Positions 1-9,042 of a stretch of 53,942 bases of DNA are shown here, in pieces. Source of the DNA: Bacteroidota bacterium (GTDB lineage: Bacteria; Bacteroidota; Ignavibacteria; Palsa-1295). Position 1 is the first letter of the stretch; every line of letters starts with the position of its first letter. The notes below the pieces were generated by a model. That model was not told the DNA's origin. It ran no database searches and saw only the letters and a list, made by a program, of their open reading frames with translations. The DNA lies in NCBI GenBank assembly GCA_030706385.1, contig JAUZOQ010000010.1, forward strand, positions 1-53,942, in the 5' to 3' direction. The position numbers and the translations under genes are program-made.

Positions 1-57
1 GCCAATAAGTGACTTACCGTGAGACTCTCCTGAAGTGAGATATCGAAGCTGTGGCAC
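1..57 (-). CDS. aroC: chorismate synthase, N-terminal fragment (cut by window edge)
   Basis: Only the first 19 codons lie in the window. Read on the minus strand from a GTG at 57, they begin PQLRYLTSGESHGKSL, which matches the conserved start of chorismate synthase (RxxTxGESHG). The enzyme converts EPSP to chorismate with reduced FMN, the last step of the shikimate pathway. The GTG lies one base after the aroE stop codon, so it is very probably translated in the same aroA-aroE-aroC operon. The rest of the protein is outside the window, so completeness cannot be judged. Confidence 0.85.
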   Translation of the reverse strand, partial: MPQLRYLTSGESHGKSLIG

Positions 58-58
58 G

Positions 59-970
59 TTATGAGGAAAGAGTTTTAGTCAGAAAATTCTTAAGCATCTC
101 AAATTCGGAATCGGAGAGAGGCGATCCTCCGGGAATCTGCTCAGTCATCCAAAATGCTTGAGAAAGAGCAGCCTGTTCGATAAGCATGCCAAGGCCATTC
201 ATTGTCTTCGCGCCTGCATGCGAGGCAGCCTGCAAGAACGCCGTTCGCAGGGGATTGTAGATCAGATCTATGGCAAAATCCGATTCATGCCAGGCAAATC
301 CGGTCAACAGGTCGCCCGGATGGTCGTCTTGTCCGACAGGTGTGCACTGAATGATCAGTCTATACTTGGCTTCGGGAGAGTCATGAATGAATTCATTGAT
401 ACCCATTGCGCGCACTGTCGGACCGGGGGCCTGGGCAATACAGAACTCCGCAAGCTCCTCGGCATTTGCCATCGATCGATTGACAATTGTTAACGATTGT
501 GGCATCCACGTCGTACAGAGCGAATACACAACTGCGCGTGCAGCTTCACCTGCTCCGACCATGACTAAATGATATCGCTCAAGACTAAAGGTCGGATGCT
601 GCCGCATCAATGCATTCAAAAAACCTGCTCCATCGGTACTTGTACAACGGATCTCATCCTCGGAAAAAACCAGTGTATTCGCGGAGTCGATAAACGAGGA
701 TACTCCAACGTGCCTGTCAGAGAGAGTAAACGCCTTCTCTTTGTACGGATATGTTACATTCGCCCCGCGGTATCCGTTTGTCGGAGCAGTTTTTATCCAT
801 TGAGCGAAATCGCATTCCTCCGGGCACTCTACCAGATCATAAATGCATTCCTCAAAATGAGATCCGAATTTGGGTGAAAGTATTTTCGCCAACTCGCGAT
901 GAAGGCTTGGCGAGAGGGAATGCGAAAGTTCTTTTCCCAACAATGCTGCTTTCAATACTGACATAGTCAT
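59..970 (-). CDS. aroE: shikimate dehydrogenase
   Basis: NADP-dependent reduction of 3-dehydroshikimate to shikimate, in the cytoplasm. The 303-residue protein has the substrate-binding start GKELSHSLSPSLH, the NVTYPYKE segment with the catalytic lysine, the STDGAGF aspartate motif, and a nucleotide-binding loop GAGEAARA (the family usually has GAGGAARA) followed by NRS. Near the C-terminus, GLGMLIEQAALSQAFW is typical. Length is slightly above the usual 270-290. Its ATG overlaps the aroA stop as ATGA, and it ends one base before the aroC GTG, so the three pathway genes look translationally coupled. Confidence 0.95.
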   Translation of the reverse strand: MTMSVLKAALLGKELSHSLSPSLHRELAKILSPKFGSHFEECIYDLVECPEECDFAQWIKTAPTNGYRGANVTYPYKEKAFTLSDRHVGVSSFIDSANTLVFSEDEIRCTSTDGAGFLNALMRQHPTFSLERYHLVMVGAGEAARAVVYSLCTTWMPQSLTIVNRSMANAEELAEFCIAQAPGPTVRAMGINEFIHDSPEAKYRLIIQCTPVGQDDHPGDLLTGFAWHESDFAIDLIYNPLRTAFLQAASHAGAKTMNGLGMLIEQAALSQAFWMTEQIPGGSPLSDSEFEMLKNFLTKTLSS

Positions 971-2319
971 GCAATATGAATTCTATTCTTACCGACGACG
1001 AGCGAAAGGTCCCGAAAAAAATTCGGGTAGGAGATAGAAACAACGGATGCGTCTGAAATGGTCACCCGCTCTCTGGCCCGAAGTGCCATGATCACAAAGG
1101 CCATAGCGATCCGGTGATCACCGAAATGTTCGATGCTTCCGCCATGCGGGATAAACGTGTCATCTCCAAAAATAGTAAGCCCGTCTTCCTTTTCTTCAAC
1201 TATTGCTCCAAAGGATCTGAGATTTGTTGCCAGAGCCGACAATCTATCGCTTTCCTTTGCTCTGAGTTCTTTTGCACGAGAGATCTCCGTCTGGCCTGGA
1301 CAAAACGATGCCAGAACGGCTAATATTGGTATCTCATCAATGATGAGCGGAATATCGGCTGCAGAAATAGCGAGAGGCTTTGAAAGATGAGACTCAGCTC
1401 CGAATATTTCAACTGTTCCCTTCTTCTCATTCCATTCCTCCTTGACCTGGGAGATCTCTACTTCCAATCCGCTCCCTTTCAGTATCTCAAGAAATCGGAT
1501 TCGCGTTGGATTCAGACCTACATTCTTGAGAGTAATATTCCTTCTGCCAAGGATCGCAGCACCTATAAGAAAGGCCGCCGAAGAAATATCGCCGGGAATG
1601 TTGTAAGTGATGTTTTGAAGAGGCACGACCCCGTTTGCAGTGATCCTGATCGCATGATCCGCTTCGATCTCAATATCAGCTCCGAAAGACATGAGCATCA
1701 GCTCAGAGTGATCTCTGCTTTGAAGCGGCTCTCGTATTCGCACCACATCTTTTGAGTACAGGCCGGCCAGTAGCACAGCGGATTTCATCTGAGCCGATGC
1801 AACAGGTAAGTCGACTGTGGCTCCATGAAGTTCTCTGCCCTCGATCAAAACCGGAAGTGTCCCCTTCTCGGACGTTTCGATCTTCGCTCCGAGTCCGGAG
1901 TTCAAGATTTCGGCAAGCCTTTTCATGGGCCGTTTGGAGAGGCTTTCATCACCTGTTAAACGAGATGAAAATGATTGGCCAGCTAGCAATCCCATAAAAA
2001 GACGAGCTGTCGTACCTGAATTTGAACAATTGATCTGATGAGTAGGCGCATGAAAACCTTCCATTCCAACTCCTTCGAGTTCGATCATGCTTCGAGAGAG
2101 CTCGATCGGAACACCCAGTGACTGCAATGCAAGGATCGTCGCATAGACATCGACCGGAATATCTTCGATCAATGTAATCGGAATGGTGAGCTTTGAACGA
2201 GTAAGTGCGCCGATAATCAGCAGCCGGTGAAAGATCGATTTATCCGGCGGCAAGGATAGAGGAGCAGTTCTACTTTGCTCTGCGTATGAAGCGTCGCTTG
2301 GTCTGACCTCGACATTCAT
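967..2319 (-). CDS. aroA: 3-phosphoshikimate 1-carboxyvinyltransferase (EPSP synthase)
   Basis: Transfers the enolpyruvyl group of PEP to shikimate-3-phosphate. The 450 residues show the family's marks: LPPDKSIFHR near the N-terminus (the lysine of the KS motif binds substrate), CSNSGTTARLFMGLLAG in place of the usual GNAGTxxR loop, GDESLSKRPMKRL, and ELRAKESDRLSA followed by FGDHRIAMAF near the C-terminus. Length fits the family (420-450). It lies 55 bp downstream of gcvP and overlaps aroE by four bases. No separate promoter is evident, so it may be read from the gcvP promoter. Confidence 0.95.
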   Translation of the reverse strand: MNVEVRPSDASYAEQSRTAPLSLPPDKSIFHRLLIIGALTRSKLTIPITLIEDIPVDVYATILALQSLGVPIELSRSMIELEGVGMEGFHAPTHQINCSNSGTTARLFMGLLAGQSFSSRLTGDESLSKRPMKRLAEILNSGLGAKIETSEKGTLPVLIEGRELHGATVDLPVASAQMKSAVLLAGLYSKDVVRIREPLQSRDHSELMLMSFGADIEIEADHAIRITANGVVPLQNITYNIPGDISSAAFLIGAAILGRRNITLKNVGLNPTRIRFLEILKGSGLEVEISQVKEEWNEKKGTVEIFGAESHLSKPLAISAADIPLIIDEIPILAVLASFCPGQTEISRAKELRAKESDRLSALATNLRSFGAIVEEKEDGLTIFGDDTFIPHGGSIEHFGDHRIAMAFVIMALRARERVTISDASVVSISYPNFFRDLSLVVGKNRIHIA

Positions 2320-2374
2320 GCGAATAGAAGAGTCAAAGCAATATCAGCGCCATCGCGTGAATTGTCGCGCACCA

Positions 2375-5272
2375 TTAGACGGCTATTACTTCGGCATAAT
2401 CGGATACCGGCGGGCAACTGCAGACGAGCGTCCGATCACCATAAGCTCCGCTAACTCTTCCAACCGGCGACCAGAACTTGTTATACCGCGTCCACGGCGC
2501 TGGGTATCCCGCTTTGCTACGCGAGTATGGATGTTTCCATTCATCGGCCATCAGCGATTCCGCTGTATGGGGAGAATTCTTCAGAACATTATCTTCCTTA
2601 TCGGCAAGCCCATCCTCAATTTCCTTGATCTCTTCGCCGATAGCGATTAATGCGTTGCAGAATCTATCAAGCTCATGCAATGACTCGCTCTCCGTCGGTT
2701 CGATCATCAGCGTTCCTGCAACAGGAAAAGAAACGGTTGGCGCATGAAAACCGTAATCGATGAGGCGCTTAGCAATATCTTCGACTTCAATTCCGACCGT
2801 GTGTTTGAAATGACGCATATCTACGATCATCTCATGAGCCACACGACCATACTTTCCTTCATAGAGGATCGGAAAATGCTTCTCAAGCCTTGACTTAATA
2901 TAATTCGCATTGAGGATCGCCACTTTTGTTGCATCTGTCAGACCGTCTGAACCCATCATGGAGATATAGGCCCAGGAGATCAACAAGATGCTCGCACTTC
3001 CCCATGGAGCGGCAGATACGGCATGAATGGCATTCTTCCCTCCGATCGGAACAACGGAATGCCCCGGCAAAAACGCAGCGAGATGGTTTGCAACACCAAT
3101 CGGTCCCATTCCCGGACCGCCACCGCCATGCGGAATGCAGAAGGTCTTATGCAAATTCAAGTGGCAAACATCGGCACCGATATTCTTCGGGCTTGTAAGT
3201 CCGACTTGTGCATTCATATTCGCACCATCCATATAGACTTGACCGCCACAAGCATGAATGATCTCACAGATATCGACGATCTGTTCCTCAAATACTCCAT
3301 GTGTCGATGGGTAGGTCACCATGAGCGCTGCAAGATCGTTCTTATGTTGTTCGGCTTTCTGCCGGAGATCGTCAATATCGATGTTGCCGTTCTCATCGGT
3401 CTTCGAAACCACAACTTTTAGTCCTGCCATTACTGCGCTCGCAGGGTTAGTACCATGTGCCGATGCCGGAATGATCACGACATTACGGTGAGATTCACCT
3501 CTGGATTTATGGTACTCGCGAATGACTAATAATCCGGCATATTCGCCTTGCGCTCCGGCATTCGGTTGAAGGCTGATCGCATCGAATCCGGTGATCTCGC
3601 AGAGCGATTCTTCCAAGAGCTTGAAGACCTTCTGGTAGCCCAATGTCTGATCAAGAGGTGCAAATGGATGAATTCTGCCAAACTCCTGCCAGGTTACGGG
3701 TATCATTTCACTGGTTGCATTCAATTTCATCGTGCATGATCCCAGAGCGATCATCGAATGCGTAAGAGAGAGATCTCGATTCTCGAGTAACTTCAAGTAC
3801 CGAAGCATTTCTGTCTCTGACCTGTATGTATTAAAGACAGGATGCGTCAGGAACGTACTCGTCCTCTTCGCATCGGCGGGTATTGCGACCGATATCTGAA
3901 TGCTTACGTGGTTCGTTGGCCGTACTCCGCTGGCTTTCGAGAATACCTCAACGATATCTGTGACATCGGTGATCGTCGTCGTCTCATCGAGCGAAATCCC
4001 AACTGCGTCTGCATAGTATCTGAAATTCATTTTCGCCTCTTCGGCATATTTCCTGAGCGCCACAAGCTTTTCGTCACTCATGGCAATTTTCAACGTATCG
4101 AAAAAGTGCGAGTGCGCAAGCTTGAAGCCGTTTTTCTCCAAGTGTTTGGCAAGAAGCGATGTCAGCCCATGTACACGGTCGGCAATCACCTTAAGTCCGT
4201 GCGGCCCATGATAGACTGCGAACATTGCAGCCATATTTGCGAGAAGCGCTTGAGCTGTACAAATGTTACTCGTCGCCTTATCGCGACGGATATGCTGCTC
4301 GCGAGTTTGAAGAGCCATGCGGAGAGCCGGCTTGCCGTAAGAATCGATCGAGACACCGATGATGCGACCCGGCATCTGGCGCTTGAACTTCTCACGTGCA
4401 CCAAAGAAGGCTGCATGGGGTCCGCCATATCCAAGCGGGACTCCGAAACGTTGAGCAGAGCCAAAGACAATATCGGCACCAAACTCACCCGGCGATCGGA
4501 GAAGGACTAAACTTAATAGATCGGCAGCGACAGCAACAGATGCATCATGCTGATGTGCAACCTTACAGAAATTTTCATAATTTTCTATCTTTCCGGTGCC
4601 GGTAGGATACTGAAGGATAGCACCAAAAACACTATCATCCCACTTCTTTTCGATCTCCAGAGAATTCCCGATGATAAGCTTAATGCCAAGATATTCAGCA
4701 CGCGTAATCAGAACATCTATCGTCTGAGGGAAGCAGTCATCAGAAACGAAGAGAGCGTTCGCATGACGCTCTTGCAACTGCTGGCTTCGATGGGCATACA
4801 TTAAATGCATTGCCTCGGCAGCCGCTGTGCCTTCATCGAGCAGTGAGGCGTTCGCGATCTCCATGCCCGTCAGGTCCATCACCATTGTCTGAAAGTTCAG
4901 AAGCGATTCAAGCCTTCCCTGAGCGATCTCAGCTTGATATGGAGTGTACTGCGTGTACCAGCCCGGATTCTCCATGAGGTTTCGCAGAATCACGGGAGGA
5001 GTTACACAATCGTAGTATCCCATTCCAATATAGGATTTGAACACCTTGTTGTGGGAAGCTATTTCCTTGAATTCTTCGAGAAATTCAACTTCTGTCTTTG
5101 CTTTCACACCCTTGAGCGGCTGTTTAAGGCGGATTTTCGGGGGAATCGTCTGTTCGATCAGGTCATCGAGCGTTGCAGCACCAATGTGATCGAGCATCCT
5201 TTGTTGTTCTTCGGCATCAGGTCCGATGTGGCGATCTTGGAATTTATCGAAGCGGTGTAAAACAGTGTTCAT
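2375..5272 (-). CDS. gcvP: glycine dehydrogenase (decarboxylating), P-protein of the glycine cleavage system
   Basis: PLP-dependent decarboxylation of glycine with transfer of the aminomethyl group to the lipoyl arm of GcvH. It is a single-chain P-protein of about 965 residues, not the split GcvPA/GcvPB form. Visible marks are the N-terminal [28 protein letters not shown], and the PLP-lysine region [21 protein letters not shown] in the C-terminal half. The ATG at 5272 is preferred over the one at 5296 because it puts RHIGPD at the usual distance from the start. GcvH and GcvT are not in the window; lipA about 3 kb away makes the cofactor the system needs. Confidence 0.95.
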   Translation of the reverse strand: MNTVLHRFDKFQDRHIGPDAEEQQRMLDHIGAATLDDLIEQTIPPKIRLKQPLKGVKAKTEVEFLEEFKEIASHNKVFKSYIGMGYYDCVTPPVILRNLMENPGWYTQYTPYQAEIAQGRLESLLNFQTMVMDLTGMEIANASLLDEGTAAAEAMHLMYAHRSQQLQERHANALFVSDDCFPQTIDVLITRAEYLGIKLIIGNSLEIEKKWDDSVFGAILQYPTGTGKIENYENFCKVAHQHDASVAVAADLLSLVLLRSPGEFGADIVFGSAQRFGVPLGYGGPHAAFFGAREKFKRQMPGRIIGVSIDSYGKPALRMALQTREQHIRRDKATSNICTAQALLANMAAMFAVYHGPHGLKVIADRVHGLTSLLAKHLEKNGFKLAHSHFFDTLKIAMSDEKLVALRKYAEEAKMNFRYYADAVGISLDETTTITDVTDIVEVFSKASGVRPTNHVSIQISVAIPADAKRTSTFLTHPVFNTYRSETEMLRYLKLLENRDLSLTHSMIALGSCTMKLNATSEMIPVTWQEFGRIHPFAPLDQTLGYQKVFKLLEESLCEITGFDAISLQPNAGAQGEYAGLLVIREYHKSRGESHRNVVIIPASAHGTNPASAVMAGLKVVVSKTDENGNIDIDDLRQKAEQHKNDLAALMVTYPSTHGVFEEQIVDICEIIHACGGQVYMDGANMNAQVGLTSPKNIGADVCHLNLHKTFCIPHGGGGPGMGPIGVANHLAAFLPGHSVVPIGGKNAIHAVSAAPWGSASILLISWAYISMMGSDGLTDATKVAILNANYIKSRLEKHFPILYEGKYGRVAHEMIVDMRHFKHTVGIEVEDIAKRLIDYGFHAPTVSFPVAGTLMIEPTESESLHELDRFCNALIAIGEEIKEIEDGLADKEDNVLKNSPHTAESLMADEWKHPYSRSKAGYPAPWTRYNKFWSPVGRVSGAYGDRTLVCSCPPVSDYAEVIAV

Positions 5273-5418
5273 TTTCTCTATTTTATTGAGCAGCACATTG
5301 AAACAGTATTTTCTGAAGAAAAATTTATCGTAACTGAGATTTTCGATGTTATCTAATATGTCTGCGGTTAGCCTCGAACGGCGATGACTAATACCCCTCG
5401 AAGGCAGACATTATTTCG

Positions 5419-5426
5419 TAAATTTG
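5419..5426 (+). promoter_or_regulatory. Bacteroidota-type -7 element upstream of the YajQ gene
   Basis: TAAATTTG matches the TAnnTTTG consensus used by the Bacteroidota primary sigma factor. It would place a transcription start about 20 bases before the ATG at 5452. No TTTG is seen at the expected -33 spacing, so support comes from one element and its position. Confidence 0.4.
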
Positions 5427-5451
5427 CATATAAATAGTTTTATAGAAAGAT

Positions 5452-5949
5452 ATGGCACAGCAATTTTCATTCGATGTCGTCAGTCAGTTTAATGAACAGG
5501 AAGTAGATAACGCAGTCAACCAGGCAAAGAAAGAGGTTGAGCAACGATATGACTTCAAGGGCACGAACACGGAGATCGATCTGAATCTCAAGGAGAAAAC
5601 GATCACTCTTCACACCAGCGACGATATGAAGCTTCGCGCACTGCACGAGATCCTGAACGGGAAGATGATCAAGCGCGGCATTTCTCTAAAAGCTCTTGAT
5701 TATGGAACGGCCGAACAAGCTTCCGGCGGTACCCTCCGGCAAGTCATCAAGCTTAAGAGCGGATTGGAATCCGAGCAAGCAAAGCAGATCACGAGGATGG
5801 TTAAAGATCTTAAACTAAAGGTTCAGGCTCAGATCCAAGGTGAGGAAGTACGAATAATCGGAAAAAGCAAAGACGACTTACAGACTGCTATCACGGCTCT
5901 GAAGGGGCAAAACTTCGATTTCCCGATTCAGTTTACGAACTACCGGTAA
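5452..5949 (+). CDS. YajQ family nucleotide-binding protein
   Basis: Small cytoplasmic protein of 165 residues, full length for YajQ (about 162). It begins QQFSFDVVSQFNEQEVDNAV and contains the conserved QRYDFKGTN segment, two features that define the family. Members fold as two ferredoxin-like domains; some (Xanthomonas) bind cyclic di-GMP and act as effectors, while others bind other nucleotides, so the ligand here is open. It lies divergent from gcvP and 5 bp upstream of an amidase gene, probably in one transcript. The ATG start agrees with the family N-terminus. Confidence 0.9.
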   Translation: MAQQFSFDVVSQFNEQEVDNAVNQAKKEVEQRYDFKGTNTEIDLNLKEKTITLHTSDDMKLRALHEILNGKMIKRGISLKALDYGTAEQASGGTLRQVIKLKSGLESEQAKQITRMVKDLKLKVQAQIQGEEVRIIGKSKDDLQTAITALKGQNFDFPIQFTNYR

Positions 5950-5954
5950 TTCGA

Positions 5955-6779
5955 ATGTTGAAATTCCCCGTTATTGCCTTCTCGCTTCTTCTATTCTTTT
6001 CTACGAATTCTCTTCTGGTATCGCATGCCCATCTCGATGGAGATTCGACTGTCACGAAACCAAGGCCAAAAAAGAAGCATCCTCTGCTCGATGTAATCGT
6101 TCTCGATGCAGGCCATGGAGGGAAGGATCCGGGTGCAATCGGCACGCACGGCTATCAAGAGAAAAAAGCTACTCTTGCAATTGTTCAAAAATTAGGGAAG
6201 CTGATCGAAGACGAACTCAGCGGAGTCGAGGTCGTGTATACGAGAAAGAGCGATAAATTTATCGAACTCTATAGGCGCGGTGAGATCGCGAACGAAAAGA
6301 AAGGCAAGCTCTTCATAAGCATTCATTGCAACTCCACTCCGGAAAAGCCGACGAAGGCCGGTGGAATGGCCACCTACATCCTGCGGCCGGGAAAGACCGA
6401 TGCTGCAATTCGAGTCGCAGCAAGAGAAAATGCCGTGATCGAATTTGAAAAGAACAAGAAGCGCTATGATGCGCTTTCCGATATCGATTTTATCCTCACC
6501 TCAATGTCGCGGTCCCAAGACGTGAAATTCTCCGAGAAGTTTGCGTCACTTGTGCAGAAAGAATTACGCAAATCTGTCGGATTGAAGAGCAATGGAGTCG
6601 AGCAGGCCGGATTCTTTGTTCTGGTCGGGGCTTCAATGCCGAATGTCTTGATTGAAACGGCATACATCTCGAATCCCAAAGAAGAATCACTGTTGAAGAG
6701 CGATGCAGGCCAATTGAAGTACGCAAAAGGAATACTTGAGGCGATCAAGAAATACAAGGAAACGTACGAGGATTCCTAA
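5955..6779 (+). CDS. N-acetylmuramoyl-L-alanine amidase (Amidase_3, AmiC type)
   Basis: Zinc amidase that cuts the bond between N-acetylmuramic acid and L-alanine in peptidoglycan. The 274-residue protein starts with a hydrophobic signal sequence (LKFPVIAFSLLLFFSTNSLL) for export to the periplasm. The catalytic domain follows directly: LDAGHGGKDPG (zinc His about residue 54), GYQEKK (zinc Glu about 69), VVYTRKSD, LFISIHCNS (second zinc His) and NVLIETAYISNPKEE with the catalytic Glu. There is no AMIN or SPOR domain, so septal targeting is not evident. Its stop codon abuts that of the convergent waaA gene with no spacer. Confidence 0.93.
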   Translation: MLKFPVIAFSLLLFFSTNSLLVSHAHLDGDSTVTKPRPKKKHPLLDVIVLDAGHGGKDPGAIGTHGYQEKKATLAIVQKLGKLIEDELSGVEVVYTRKSDKFIELYRRGEIANEKKGKLFISIHCNSTPEKPTKAGGMATYILRPGKTDAAIRVAARENAVIEFEKNKKRYDALSDIDFILTSMSRSQDVKFSEKFASLVQKELRKSVGLKSNGVEQAGFFVLVGASMPNVLIETAYISNPKEESLLKSDAGQLKYAKGILEAIKKYKETYEDS

Positions 6780-8084
6780 CTACGGAAGCGATTGCTGTTG
6801 ATCGAGCAGGTTGCCGATCTTCTCCATGATCTTTTCCGTAGCACCCTGAGACGAAAAGACAAATTCCTTGGCGGCAACAGATGCGATCGTTCTTGGGATA
6901 TCATTCAGAAGCCAGTTCTCAAACGCATCTTTGAATTCCTCTGCATCCCGTACTTCGATCGCGCCACCTAATCCGATAAGAGCAGCAATCTCTTTCGAAC
7001 GCTTGTGATTCGGGCCGACGATGGAGGGTACTCCCCATACCGAAGGTTCAAGGACATTATGGACTCCATTGCTGAATCCCCCACCGACATAGGCAAACAT
7101 TGCATATTCATAGAATGCAAATAACTTTCCAATGCTATCGACTATAATGATCTTCTCATCTTTATAAAGGGCGATATTCGAATAGAGAATTGCCGAAGCG
7201 CCGAAACCGGAAACAAGATTATCGATATGAGATCGATCCACTTCATGCGGAGCAAGGATCGTAATGAGTTTTTCCTTCCGTGAAATCATCGTTGTGATCA
7301 CCGGACCTATGACGGACTCATCGTTACGCCAGGTACTGCCGGCAACGAAGATCTTGGTGCCCTCGCGCTTGATCTGCTCCATGAGGAGTTCGGGCAATAA
7401 TGGTTCAGCTTTTTGTCCGACAGCAGTACGACGGGCGATCACCTGATCGCAACGAGTATCTCCCGTTACGCTGATATCCCTGGCATGTATGGCAAATGAA
7501 TCGAGAGCGACTTTATCTGCTTCGCTGATCGCACAGATGGTGCTTACGAAGGAGTATGTTTTTCGATAAAGACTTTTGATGAATGGGAGGGACTTGCCAA
7601 GTGAATTATCGAAGGTCGCACTGACGAGAATCATCGGAATATTCCGCTCATGGATCTCGCGAACGAAATTATGCCACAGGTCATAGCGGACGAACACGAC
7701 AAGCGATGGCCTCGTAACTTCGAGAAACGATCGCACTTCAGCATGTGAGTCGAATGGAAGATAGGTTACGAGATCAGGTGCAGCGTAGCTGCCAAAGGCA
7801 TTTTCGTATCCACTCGGTGAGAAAAAGGTCAGATGAATATGTATTTCCGGATACCTCACTTTGAGTGCGGCGATCACCGGTTTTGCTTGCTCTAGCTCTC
7901 CGAAGGATGAAACATGGACAATGACCCTTTTCCGAAGAGGATTTATTCCGGCATAATGAGTTTGGAGAATTTGGAAAAGGCCTTTTCTTCCCTCGATCCC
8001 TTTTCTTATTTTCTCATCGAAAAGCGAAAGGAGTCCGAGCAGGATGCGAAAAACAAAGAGGAAAAGCGAATAAAGTATGTACAT
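6780..8084 (-). CDS. waaA: 3-deoxy-D-manno-octulosonic acid (Kdo) transferase
   Basis: Transfers Kdo from CMP-Kdo to lipid A precursor at the inner membrane; its presence implies an LPS outer membrane. The 434 residues open with a hydrophobic membrane anchor (YILYSLFLFVFRILLGLL). The N-terminal GT-B half follows, with VIVHVSSFGELEQAKPVIAAL (family pattern H(A/V)SS.GE), then FVAGSTWRNDE and, near the C-terminus, YVGGGFSNGVHNVLEP, all typical of GT30. Length matches WaaA/KdtA. It starts 7 bp after the lipA stop and probably shares its transcript. Whether it adds one or two Kdo residues cannot be told from sequence. Confidence 0.93.
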   Translation of the reverse strand: MYILYSLFLFVFRILLGLLSLFDEKIRKGIEGRKGLFQILQTHYAGINPLRKRVIVHVSSFGELEQAKPVIAALKVRYPEIHIHLTFFSPSGYENAFGSYAAPDLVTYLPFDSHAEVRSFLEVTRPSLVVFVRYDLWHNFVREIHERNIPMILVSATFDNSLGKSLPFIKSLYRKTYSFVSTICAISEADKVALDSFAIHARDISVTGDTRCDQVIARRTAVGQKAEPLLPELLMEQIKREGTKIFVAGSTWRNDESVIGPVITTMISRKEKLITILAPHEVDRSHIDNLVSGFGASAILYSNIALYKDEKIIIVDSIGKLFAFYEYAMFAYVGGGFSNGVHNVLEPSVWGVPSIVGPNHKRSKEIAALIGLGGAIEVRDAEEFKDAFENWLLNDIPRTIASVAAKEFVFSSQGATEKIMEKIGNLLDQQQSLP

Positions 8085-8091
8085 CTATTGC

Positions 8092-8967
8092 TTAGATGTG
8101 CTGCTCGGCATGATACGAGCTTCGCACAAGCGGACCAGCCTCGACGTTTCTGAATCCCATATCCATTCCGATATCGTGCAATTCCTTGAATTCATCGGGA
8201 TGAAGGAAACGATGAACCGGAAGATGATTCGGGCTCGGTTGAAGGTACTGCCCAAGAGTGAGGATATCAACCTTGATCTCAACAAGATCAGCCATAACTT
8301 TTACCAATTCTATGCGCGATTCACCAAGTCCGAGCATGATACCGGTCTTGCTGATAAATCCTTCTTCTTTGGCCCGACGCAAGACCTTCAACGACCATTG
8401 ATATTTTGCCTGCGGACGTACCATCCGATACATCGAAGGCACAGTCTCCGTATTATGATTCAGGATATCGGGCCGTGCATCAAATATCAATTTAAGGGAT
8501 TCGTCCTTCCCTTTGAAATCCGGGATGAGCACTTCGATACGCGTCTTCGGGCTTGACTTGCGTGTTGCGCGAATCGTCTCAGCAAATACGCCGGCTCCTC
8601 CGTCGGCAAGTTCGTCACGATTAACACTGGTAATAACGACATGACGCAAATTCATCAGTCGAGCTGCTTCGGCCACTCGTTCAGGTTCAGCCGTATCCAG
8701 AAATGTAGGCCTGCCCGTCTTCACTGCGCAGAATCCGCAGGAGCGCGTACACGTATCGCCCAGGATCATGAACGTTGCCGTACCGGAATTCCAGCATTCA
8801 GCAACATTCGGGCATCGAGCCTCTTCGCATACCGTATGCAAGTCATGCTCATGCATCAGGTTCTTCAACCTTGAATAATTTTCACCGGAAGGGATGCGAA
8901 CTTTCAGCCACTCAGGGCGGGGTTCGCGAGGCTTGGATGGGGTTATGACTGGCAGATCAAGTAACAT
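8092..8967 (-). CDS. lipA: lipoyl synthase
   Basis: Radical-SAM enzyme that inserts two sulfurs into protein-bound octanoyl groups to form the lipoyl cofactor needed by the glycine cleavage system and 2-oxoacid dehydrogenases. It shows the auxiliary-cluster cysteines (CEEARCPNVAEC), the radical-SAM CTRSCGFC motif, and the C-terminal RSSYHAEQ whose serine ligates the auxiliary cluster. The ATG at 8967 gives 291 residues, the usual length; an upstream in-frame TTG at 9030 would add 21 residues. A TATATTCG sequence about 15 bases before the ATG resembles a -7 element and supports the shorter form. Confidence 0.94.
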   Translation of the reverse strand: MLLDLPVITPSKPREPRPEWLKVRIPSGENYSRLKNLMHEHDLHTVCEEARCPNVAECWNSGTATFMILGDTCTRSCGFCAVKTGRPTFLDTAEPERVAEAARLMNLRHVVITSVNRDELADGGAGVFAETIRATRKSSPKTRIEVLIPDFKGKDESLKLIFDARPDILNHNTETVPSMYRMVRPQAKYQWSLKVLRRAKEEGFISKTGIMLGLGESRIELVKVMADLVEIKVDILTLGQYLQPSPNHLPVHRFLHPDEFKELHDIGMDMGFRNVEAGPLVRSSYHAEQHI

Positions 8968-9042
8968 CGTAGCGGGTAAACGAATATATTGTCGGGAGAG
9001 TTTTGCGGGAAAAGATTTCGGCTCGGGCAATTCCCGAAAGAA

